In this document: in pieces, positions 55,324 through 64,000 of the stretch
Position numbering within the stretch: the stretch's first letter is position 1
How the letters are laid out: each line of letters starts with the position of its first letter
Assembly: GCF_034140825.1 (NCBI RefSeq)
Contig: NC_089037.1
Location: forward strand, 28,983,501 to 29,047,500
Direction of reading: 5' to 3'
Source of the DNA: Oryza sativa Japonica Group
Lineage: Eukaryota; Streptophyta; Magnoliopsida; Poales; Poaceae
DNA: 64,000 nucleotides
The notes under the pieces: model-generated
Seen by the model: only the letters and a program-made list of their open reading frames with translations
Database searches by the model: none
What the model was told of the DNA's origin: nothing
Translations under genes and position numbers: made by a program

Positions 55324-57520
55324 TCACAGTGCCTTCATGACGAATTTGGCAGACACGACAGCTCCCTTGGCTGCAATTTTCAGCACGTGGCGACTCCTAT
55401 ACAACCTGCACAAAATAAAAGGCAACAGTCAAAGAAAGAAAGGAGATATCTCCGTATGGACGGTACTGTTGCATCTTCAATGTCATTTAGCTAAATCCTA
55501 CTAAAAATAGATCCCCTGAAGAAAATCAGCAATATAACAAAACAAATTAAGATAATGAAAGTCAGGTTTGCATTATGAAATGGATAGGAACCTCAGCATT
55601 GAAAACAGAAATAAACCAAAAAGCAGATTGTAACAAGACGTTTACTTGCAAAAGCGACACAAATTTAGTATGGAGACAACTTTACCCCACTATTGTGATT
55701 CCCCATGTTGCCAATATGTAAAGCACTTTTCCAGCCTCCCAAATACTCATCCATTTCCACTTATCATTAAGGGTGCTCAATGCCATTGCAACAGCTGCAC
55801 AGATGTTAAAAGTTAGAACATGCTACACAGAATTGAACAGCACGTAAAGCAGACTAAGACTCTCAAAGACAGAATATTTTGTCAAAGAAACTTAGTCATG
55901 TGATCAAGAAATCTTGTTTATTGTCTCAGTGCAATGAATTACTGGTCCAATTAATTTCATTTGTGATTGGATGTGTTAAAGGGGTCAGTCTCCCATAACA
56001 TGCTCCAACATTGAGTTCACCAAGTACTCGACTAGAACAATGCATACAAAAACTTGTTGTGATAACCATATCCACACCATAATATAGCACTGTTGTTTAG
56101 ATCCACAATGTTGGAAATTAGTAAATCACAACACTATTTCAAACAGCATATTGAAGTTCAAGTTCTTTCTTGGTCACACACACACTGACTCATTGTTTTG
56201 AACCAGTTACCTAAGTAACAGAGTTTAGATGCAAATAAACTTCATCTTTATCAAATTTAAAGTAACAGCATGGAGATAAGAAGTTAGTATACCCTTTTGC
56301 AGCTCCACTGGTGATATTGACTGAAGAATACAGAACAACAAATAGTTAGATCATTGAGGTAGTATAGAGAGTATTCATCAATTGTTGAAAACAAGATACC
56401 TTGGACTTTGGATCTTCAAGAATGCACCTAGCAATAAAGGAGGTCATACCATCAATAATGTCATCATCATTAACAAGTACATAATTTTCATTATCAATTC
56501 CACTGATTTCCTCCATATTTGCCCCGGGTTTATCACAGGCAACCAAGACCCAAGATCCATTCTTCCCGCCACCTTCAGTGTATGGAATATCTGCAATATC
56601 CAGTTCTGGTTTTGATTCATCAATCAAACAAAAGGTTATTTACATTGTTGTTGGCACAATGTAACGCAGGAAACAAATAGTCATAAAAGTATGGTTCACA
56701 AATAAAATCGCAGTGTTTCACACAGATGTACCTGTCATGTTATCAGGAGATAGCTCTGTTTGTTGATGCCTTGACTCATCTCGAATTTTCTCAAGCTGAG
56801 CCAAGAAGCTAGCATTGTTAACTGCTGCTACAAGACGATTATGCAGCTGCATCATGAAATCACATCCATGAAAAGCAAAATCGGTCAGACATTAAAAGGT
56901 AAAACAAATTGAACAGTGATAGAAATAAAAGCTGGATAAGGGCATGTAATCACACAACTGAATTTCTAAGTCATAAGTGTTTTGGTCCATGCATATTATC
57001 AGTCAGCAACTCAGCATCATTGCATCACGAATTAAACTTAATATGTCCTGTTACACCCCCTCAAATGGCATGGATTCGAATGATTGTTGTTAAAAAAACG
57101 GTGACCTGATAAATTCATACACCGCAATTCCTGCCAAATTTCGGATGCTCGTGTTTTTATAGTATCTAACAAAACATCATCTATGATCATGTCAATTCTC
57201 AGAGGATTAAGGTTAATACTCCTAATCTGAAAACATAAGAGAGCAACAGGGAGTTGCAAGAGGCTCACATCGGCAGGGCACTCCTGGGAAACACAGGGCT
57301 CGCCTTGGAGCTCGCGGAGGATGGAGAGGTCGTCGGCGAGGCGAGCGCGGAGGATAACGTTCTCCGCCCGCAGCCGCTCGGCCTCCTCCCCGTCCACCGC
57401 CGGGGGGGAGACGCCGTCGTGGGCCGGGCCGTGGCCGCGGCGGTGCTCGATGGCGTAGCGAGCCACCTCCGCGATCTCCACGAGCGTGTGCGCCACCTCC
57501 AGGGGGATCTTGTGCGCCAT
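55324..57520 (-). CDS. Plant protein with coiled-coil-like N half and C-terminal membrane helix, unknown function
   Basis: Six minus-strand exons, 57520-57269, 56846-56732, 56605-56400, 56320-56293, 55794-55686 and 55405-55324, join in phase to 263 aa. The start MAHKIPLEVAHTLVEIAEVA is preferred because it follows GC-rich leader sequence; an in-frame ATG 62 codons upstream is possible. Features: amphipathic helix rich in Glu/Arg/Leu with heptad-like spacing at about 45-110 (EEAERLRAENVILRARLADD), an acidic middle with GSWVLVACDKPG and YVLVNDDDIIDGMTSFIARC, then a membrane segment near residues 220-235 (LYILATWGITIVG) and a basic tail LYRSRHVLKIAAKG. This suggests a tail-anchored protein with a cytosolic N part. 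I do not recognise the family and assign no function. Confidence 0.8.
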
Positions 57521-58312
57521 CGCCGCCGCCGCCTCGATCGGCCGCCGGCCGCTCGATCCCCTGGCCTCGCCGACGACGGGACCGCGGGAGGAGAGGGACG
57601 AGAGGAGGACGGCGAAGTAAACCCTAGGGCCAAACACGCAACCTGAGCGGAGCACGAAAGGATTGTGGTAAACCGGGGACAACCCGTGCTGTGCTCTGCT
57701 CACCACAGAAGAAAAGAGAGAGAAAAGAAAGGGTTACGGAGTAGTAGTACTAATTAATAACGGGATTCGGTCACGTTCACGTGGCGCCAAGCTGTGTCTA
57801 AGGAGAAGGAAATAGAAAAGATTAGGAAGATACGTAAAACGAGGTAAGTTATTAGCGTATGATTAATTGAGTATTAACTATTTTAAACTATTTTTTAAAA
57901 TATTTTTATTATAAAATTTTTTTTATAAAAACGTACCGTTTAATAGTTTGGGAAGCGTGTGCGTGAAAAACAATGTCCCTTTCTCACCTAATCTCCTAGA
58001 ACTAACGCACCCAAATGTCACAGGGACCATCATAGTAAAAATTTCTCTATGTAGAAAGTGGAAACGCACTGAACGTGAAAATTGTAGGAAAAAGAAAACA
58101 CTGTCGCCACTTTTGCTTCCGTACTCCGTAGGTCCGTTAACATCCAAAATGTTGTGCACAAAATAGCGAATGAAAATTTTGGCCTTTTTCTTCTAACTTA
58201 CAGTACTGGATATGGAGGGTAAATGACACGTGTAAATTTTTTATTAGTTAATTTTCTGCGGAACACCATACATAAGCATACACTCACATTTATTTTAGAA
58301 AAGGTTTTGTTA
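57521..58312. other. Promoter/leader of the preceding gene and spacer
   Basis: 57521-57710 is a GC-rich leader on the minus strand. Beyond about 57780 the sequence is AT-rich with no gene recognised. Confidence 0.45.
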
Positions 58313-58620
58313 CCCGGCCTCTACAACCAACCAAATATATGTAGCATTTTTAAATTAAGAACTTAGCCTATTAAATAAGAAACTTAGCCCTCAAATAACC
58401 CGAATATTTTAAATTATGAACTTAACTCGGCCTCTACATCCAACTGGATATATACTTCCTTTTTAAATCCTCAAATAACCCGGGTACTTTTTTACATGTA
58501 CATCCAACCGAATATATGTAGTATTTTTAAATTAGGAACTTAGCATATCAAGCAGAGAACTTAGCCCAGCCTCTATATCCAACTGGATTTTTAAACCCTC
58601 AAATAACCCGGGTATTTGAA
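58313..58620. repeat. Imperfect tandem repeats, 3 partial units
   Basis: Blocks GGCCTCTACAACCAACCAAA, ATTTTTAAATTARGAACTTAG and CCTCAAATAACCCGGGTA recur in order at about 58315, 58430 and 58500-58600, with indels between units. Non-coding. Confidence 0.75.
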
Positions 58621-58926
58621 CTTAGAGCCTTGGGATGCTACTCAAGTCACTGTAACCAGATTATATGACATTTCACACACTCACATTCAACCTACTACTA
58701 TGAACACCTTAACAGATACATCGTCTAGAATCAAAAGAATAGTTAGTTGTAGACGCAAGCACATGTATTAAGTTTGGAACTTGAAATTGAGTGGACATAC
58801 TCCATCACAAGGACCCTTTCTAGATGAGCTACGCTAAGTTCACGACACGGATAGCTGTTAAACAAAGTCCAAAAATTACATGAAAAAATTAGAGGAAAAA
58901 TTTGGACATGAGAAAATAGCTTTACT
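58621..58926. other. Spacer without a supported gene
   Basis: No motif-bearing frame or repeat recognised. Confidence 0.4.
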
Positions 58927-59174
58927 TACTACTCCCTTAATCATAAATGATTTATATTAGGATAACATTTGATAAAAATTTTAAAACTTTAACCATAAAT
59001 TTCAAATTAAAATAAGTTAAATCTAATAGCTTTACAATATTAGGATATTTCATTTCAAGGTGATTTTTTTTCTGTTTTATAAACTGAGCATTTGAGATGT
59101 TATTGATAGTCAAAATTTTAAAAGTTTGATTTAAGTTTATCCAAAACATCAAATATTTATGCCTAGAAGTAGTA
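58927..59174. mobile_element. Stowaway-like MITE
   Basis: TACTACTCCCTTAATCATAA at the left is the imperfect inverse of TTATGCCTAGAAGTAGTA at the right. Further inverted AT-rich blocks lie inside. Length 248 bp, no coding capacity. Confidence 0.65.
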
Positions 59175-59664
59175 TATTGTTTAGTCTCTTTTTTTTTTCT
59201 TGCCGGCATTATGAAGCAAAATTAGTGATCAATAAGTATTTTGTGGTAGGGCAAATTTTGAATGATGAACTCCACTTTCAGTGTTCGGAATACAACCAAA
59301 ATATCAAGCTAAGTATTTGTGGGCACCTGTGTCTGCGTTTTGCAAAAAAAAAAAAAAAAAATCAAGCTAACATTGTTTGTTTGTTTTCTCTAACAAGCTT
59401 TGCTTGTCGCTTTTGAAGAAAATTTTGCTTGCTTGGATTAATTGCGATCACGTCATATCGGTGATACACCAATGCACTCCAAAGTAATATCATAGACACA
59501 GGATTCTTAATACCACTAGATCAAGCTTTGCTAACCTGTGAAGAGATTAAAGAAAACATGAGCATGTTGTTGGGAGAACATAGGGCAATAAGGGATGGGG
59601 TAGCTTTTAGAGGGAAATAAGGATTTTGTCCTTAAAAAAATGAGAAATGATTTACCTTCAACAG
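59175..59664. other. Spacer without a supported gene
   Basis: AT-rich, with an A homopolymer at about 59344-59361. No gene recognised. Confidence 0.4.
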
Positions 59665-59675
59665 CGAATAATATG

Positions 59676-60104
59676 GGAGCGTATCCTATGCACACAGGCC
59701 CTCGCGTGTACACACCGTGTACACCAACTAAAAATTATCACAAAAAATTCTAGAAAAATTCATACATATACTTTCAATAGTATTACATCTACGTGCAAAG
59801 TCGCATCTTCAAATTCATTCTACATAGAAAATAACAAAAAAGATAAAATTCTGACAAAATTGCAACCTTAAAACTGTCAGATTTTTTTTTGTTACGGTTA
59901 AAATATAATGAATTTGACGTTAAGATTTTAACCCTAGGTGTAATACAATTAAAAGTATGCGTATAATTTTTTTTCTAGATTTTTTGGTGACATTTTTTAA
60001 GTTGGTGTATGCGTATAATTTTTTTTCTAGATTTTTTGGTGACATTTTTTAAGTTGGTGTGCACGTGTGTACACATGAGGGCTTGTGTGCATATGATATG
60101 TTGC
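59676..60104. mobile_element. Mutator-type MITE with 11-bp target duplication, just downstream of ERS1
   Basis: The left end (GGAGCGTATCCTATGCACAC) and the right end in reverse complement (GCAACATATCATATGCACAC) match, and the inverted repeats extend about 90 bp through CACAGGCCCTC and TGTACACAC blocks. A perfect 11-bp direct repeat, CGAATAATATG, flanks it at 59665-59675 and 60105-60115. Long inverted ends and a duplication of this size point to the Mutator group. The right arm carries a near-exact 51-bp tandem duplication (59956-60057). Non-coding. Confidence 0.85.
59956..60057. repeat. 51-bp tandem duplication within the right arm of the Mutator-type MITE
   Basis: Two head-to-tail copies of TATGCGTATAATTTTTTTTC followed by TTTTTTGGTGACATTTTTTA, then AAGTTGGTG. 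They are identical, so the duplication is recent. Confidence 0.9.
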
Positions 60105-60115
60105 CGAATAATATG

Positions 60116-60351
60116 ACAGAACAAGCAATGAGCTATCAGAAGGTCACACGAACAGCCCAGAATACACATTTCGCTGACAGGACACTACGCAAGTTAGAGT
60201 TGTACCCAGGTGCATAGCTGCATTATGCAGTCCCATCTGCTGTACATTATTTGTACAAATATATTCCAGCTATCACAAGGCTAGGCACAAAATTAGAGAC
60301 AAACTAACCAGGCCCTACTTGATACAATGCCGTCGATCAATTTACAGTAGC
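60116..60351 (-). other. ERS1 3' UTR
   Basis: Non-coding sequence directly after the ERS1 stop codon on the minus strand. Its length is inferred and the cleavage site is not known. Confidence 0.5.
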
Positions 60352-63300
60352 TCATATACTTCTCTGATACCGAGATTTCAGAGAAGCCTGACCTTTCTCT
60401 TCATTAGGAGCATTTGGCACCGGACCAACAAAATCAGCATCCCCACTGCTTGGCCAGACTAGAGGAATCAGCTTCTGCTGATATGCATTCGTATTATCGC
60501 ATATGCCAAGCTGGATGACAAACGTTACTGTGCAGCCTCTTCCTGTTCCTTCGCTATCCAACCAGATGTGCCCTCCCATCAAAGTAACAAACCTGAGATA
60601 GGATTTTTCACATTTTCAGTTAAGTCGCCGAGTTTACAGTGAGGGAGTGAGTATATAGCAGCCTCAGCACAAATTGGGTTGCAGAAAAAGGAGCTGATAG
60701 GTAAGAAGGTGGTGATGTATAGTAAACTACCTCTTGCAAATGGCAAGGCCAAGACCACTACCACTGTATCCTCTGTTTCCTCCAGGCTGAGATTGAGCAA
60801 ACTTTGTAAATACTTGAGGTAGATCCTGAGGGCTAATGCCACAGCCCGTATCTTTAATCTGCAACAGAAGAAATAACAGATGTCATAAAACAGTAAAAAA
60901 AAAAAACTGGCAAACAGTTACCTGACTGTACACAACTCTAGTTTTTCTTTATCAACCAGTAATGCAGAAAACTGCATGTGTCTGTGTCATGCCAAGATCT
61001 GAAAGTATAAAACTATCTTCCACTTCTACTCCCAAGAAATCTGGGATCGGTTAAACCAGACATTTTAGTATTTTAAAGTAGAGTTTGTCCAACTACATAT
61101 AATGATATCTTAATTTGGCATTTGCGAAGTTAACAAGATGTGGTCTGGTACCAAATCTCATGTGTGTTATGTTCCCATTTAAAGTAAAATTGCTCTTTTA
61201 GGTCTACCTTCAGGGTAGGCTCCACTAAGGCAACTAAAGCAAGATGCAACAAAATGACTACAGCCAACAGATAACATTGTGAGGAATTGGATAAGCATGC
61301 AGTGGACCCAGACAAATGTGAAACTACAAGGCATATGAATAGCTTAGGGATGATGTAACTGAACAATCCATCCAATCTTCACGATGCAGTGCATGCCAAC
61401 AGTTGTCACCGACCAGTGGTGGCCAGAGGTGCATAGTGTCATACTTCCGTGCAATTGTAGATCAAACATTTTCCCATATGATTGTGAATATGCATGATAC
61501 ATCAAAGTGCTTCCTATTGATACTCTGGTAGCATGCTGCATGCTCCTTAGCCAAGGAAAGCCATTCAAACAATTAGAATCTTTACCTGAACTTTCAAATA
61601 AAAATTGTCATCGCTTGCAGTTGGGTGAAAATCTGGGGTTCTGAATTCTCTTAAAGAGTCAGCCTTCACAACAGAAGCTACAAGTGTGATGTGGCCCTCC
61701 TTTGTAAACTTAACAGCATTGCCAGAGATATTCAAAATAGTTTGCATTAGCCTCTTTTCATCACCGATGGCACATAATGGCAAGTCTGGTGCCAACATAA
61801 CTGACACAGACAGTCTCTTGATGGCTGCGATTGGCTTGATGAAACTCATTACCTGTAAGAGTAAGACGAAGTAAAATTTCAGGCAAGTGCAATTTGCATA
61901 TTTAGTCATTAAACAACCATAAATGATGAAGTTTCAGAGTTCAGACCTCCTTGAAAACAGCATGAAGATTGAATGCTTTAATCTCCAATTCAAGGCTACC
62001 ATCCTCAAGTTTGGAAAGATCTAACACATCATTGATGAGTGTTGCTAAAAGATTGCTGCTTTTCAAGACTGTTTCCACCATCAAGCGCTGCTCAGGAGTA
62101 AGTTCGGTTTCCAAAAGTAAGGACGAAAGGGCTATTATTGCATTCATTGGTGTTCTCATTTCATGATTCATAACAGCCAGGAAATCATTACGAGCACGGA
62201 TAGCCATTTCAGCCTCACGTCGAGCTAAATCCAGAGCAACATTTTGCTCCATTAGCAGATCACGCGCACGCATGGACTCTTCAAGAATAGCTGCATGAGA
62301 AAGTGCAACTGCAACCTGAAATAAAAGAGAAAGATGATTAAAAAAACTTGCTTACAACACTGCCTCATTCATATTTATGAATATAACTAAGGTGATAAAA
62401 AAGTAAAGAGGGCACTTTTAGCTTGCTTGCTGCTTCTCAGTATCCTTTGTTTTCAAAAAAAAAAAGGGAAACTCTTGGAATAATATAATGATATTTGAAA
62501 TTTTCCATGAATCATTGATCAACAGATCATAGTTGTGAATATGTGTTGTTTTAGGTTAATTGGTGACTGTTGTCTATCGATTGAAAGATCATGAGCACAC
62601 AGCTTTTGAAACATATTAAATATCACGCTCTCTCTCCTATAAATACCCATGTTATAAGTAACCATAGCAAAAGAAACAGCACTAACCTGATCAGCCACGA
62701 CCTCAACAAGCTCCAACTCATGCACATGCCATTTTCTTGCGCTATCAGATGGAAGCATCAGAACCATGATTGCATAGCTCTTTGCTGAAAGCTCTGGCCA
62801 ATCATTTATTTGAAAGTTTGAAAGATGTAGAAGAGGAACTCGCACTGCAGCCACTTCTGGTGGAACATATCTCCCTGCAAGAGGTCGGATCCGTGCCAAA
62901 GGAGATGTGTGGGGTATTATAATTGCTCTGTTGCTACTGAACACTTGATTGACAACAGGAAGATTAATTGATACAGTTGACCCAACAGTAATCTGGTGGC
63001 GGAGAGTATGAGAAAGCTGAAGACTTGAACCGCTTCTTGATGGCATCCATAGGGCACATTCTTCCAGGCCCAAGGTCCCTCCTAGCTCAACAAGTGTAGT
63101 CTTCAAAATCGTATGTCTATCAAGAGTGCTTCTGATTTCATGGGTAAGCATCCTAACATGCCTCCCAGTCTCTTCCTGTGTCCTAATCAAGCCCATCTCC
63201 CTATCAAGCTGTTCAGCTTTATTCTTCAGAAACAATTCCCTTGTTTTCACGCTCAGCAAGTCAGGGATAATATGTACAAGCATCAAAGCTGTCGCACAGG

Positions 63301-63592
63301 ACACAACAGCCGTTGAAACCTTTGCGACTGTCATGACCATAGCAACAGTCTTTGTGTGTGTGGTGAAAGTCCACAGGTTTATGAGATGAGTCGCTCCACA
63401 TAGGACTATAAATGCACCAAACTGGATCAAAACCCATCTGTATGGGAAGAAGGATGACTTCTTCACGAAATAAATTAGTTCCAACGGGATCGAGAAATAT
63501 GCGAGGGCTATGAAGAAGTCCGAGATGTACTGATACTTGATGAGGAGCTCATCAGTTGGCCATAGTGGCTCGATGCAGTCACATCCATCCAT
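60352..63592 (-). CDS. ERS1: Ethylene receptor ERS1 (subfamily I, no receiver domain)
   Basis: An ER-membrane ethylene receptor that keeps CTR1-type kinases active until ethylene binds. Minus-strand coding exons 63592-62687, 62315-61947, 61852-61586, 60858-60731 and 60592-60352 join to 636 aa. N terminus [11 protein letters not shown]: Cys4 and Cys6 for the disulfide-linked dimer. Three membrane helices follow, with Cys65 and His69 (LCGATH) as the Cu(I)/ethylene ligands. Then the GAF domain (about 160-310) and a histidine kinase with all boxes intact: phospho-acceptor His353 in [17 protein letters not shown] box [11 protein letters not shown]1 DTGCGI, F FTKFAQ and G2 GSGLGLA. There is no receiver domain, which defines ERS rather than ETR types. 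A likely 5' UTR intron acceptor lies at 63632, 40 bp before the ATG. I prefer MDGCDC over no earlier in-frame Met. Identity is very secure. Confidence 0.98.
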
Positions 63593-64000
63593 ACCCAATG
63601 TTTAGAAGTTCATCAGTCCTCACCACACTCCCTACAGAAGTACAAACATACATATGAGCTGTCCTGTCCGACCCAATCAAACATATCACTGAAAGTTCAT
63701 GCTGCAGCTCGTTTTAAAAGAAACAGAAAGCATCTAATAATTAGGAAACTGTAGCCGCATGACGATGAACACATTTGGCATACTACTAGACCCTGCAGAT
63801 CAGCTAAGATGAAGCGATCATCACTCCGATTCCCATTTCCAATCCACCCTCAACCCCCATTCCCACCATCTAAAGCCAAGGTTGCAACCCTCTCATCCCA
63901 CAGCAGCATAGCACACATCCGAAATCACTCCCCCCACGCCCCCCCCCCCCCCCCACCCCATTCCATTAACACACAGTAGCACAGCGCTCTCCTCCGAGGC
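63593..64000 (-). promoter_or_regulatory. ERS1 5' leader, probably with an intron
   Basis: On the minus strand, TTCTGTAG|GGAG at about 63632 looks like a 5' UTR intron acceptor; such leader introns are usual in ethylene receptor genes. The remaining sequence up to the window edge holds a C homopolymer at about 63940-63953 and pyrimidine-rich tracts. The transcription start is probably near or beyond the edge. Confidence 0.5.

Noticed and set aside
1-64000. CRISPR arrays, prokaryotic operons, rRNA clusters, LTR-type elements
   Set aside because: None seen. The tandem arrays found have no spacers of constant length, all genes have plant introns or grass codon use, and I found no paired long direct terminal repeats.

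Overview
The window looks like nuclear DNA of a grass, almost certainly rice. It has GC-rich 5' gene ends that fade to AT-rich 3' ends, short plant-type introns, dense Stowaway/Tourist-type MITEs, and an EIN2-like protein and a 636-residue ERS1 whose sequences I recognise as rice types. From memory, OsERS1 and the second rice EIN2 gene lie close together on the long arm of chromosome 3, so I infer that locus; no search was run.

Layout. 1-3324 (+): 3' part of a 9-lipoxygenase gene. 3325-7829: intergenic DNA filled with DNA-transposon remnants (a MULE-like element, two Stowaway-like MITEs, a 59-bp tandem repeat, a hAT MITE and a large Tourist-like MITE), then the EIN2 leader. 7830-14173 (+): EIN2-like gene, 7 coding exons, 1299 aa. 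14174-19125: 3' UTR, then an 896-bp Pack-MULE candidate with perfect 9-bp target duplications. 19126-27068 (+): importin beta-3/RanBP5-type karyopherin, 19 exons, 1114 aa. 29506-31875 (-): splicing factor Prp18. 33462-36303 (+): HAD-family pyrimidine-5'-nucleotidase-like protein, 7 exons. 36.9-38.8 kb: MITE cluster. 39111-41082 (+): small plastid-type membrane protein (DUF6737-like) whose first exon changes frame in this assembly. 42285-44648 (+): single-exon PLS/E-class PPR protein. 46.0-47.05 kb: AT-rich minisatellite. 48659-48829 (+): 56-aa two-helix membrane peptide. 50728-51567 (-): ELO-family elongase-like protein. 54163-54651 (-): DUF1764 lysine-rich protein. 55324-57520 (-): plant protein with a C-terminal membrane helix, 6 exons, function unknown. 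60352-63592 (-): ethylene receptor ERS1, 5 coding exons.

How the genes relate. This is ordinary eukaryotic chromosome with independent transcription units and no operons. The most notable context is that an ethylene receptor (ERS1) and an EIN2-like downstream transducer lie within 56 kb, next to a lipoxygenase of the oxylipin pathway. Prp18 and the HAD gene are divergent; the three genes from 54 to 64 kb are all on the minus strand. I found no CRISPR, prokaryotic operon, rRNA, confident tRNA or retrovirus-like element. I do not see a wholly new biological system. The best leads are two GC-AG introns with the same donor junction in neighbouring genes, an in-frame 26-residue triplication in the EIN2-like protein, changed NRAMP signature residues in the same protein, a Pack-MULE with an unidentified cargo, and several transposons whose boundaries are fixed by target duplications.
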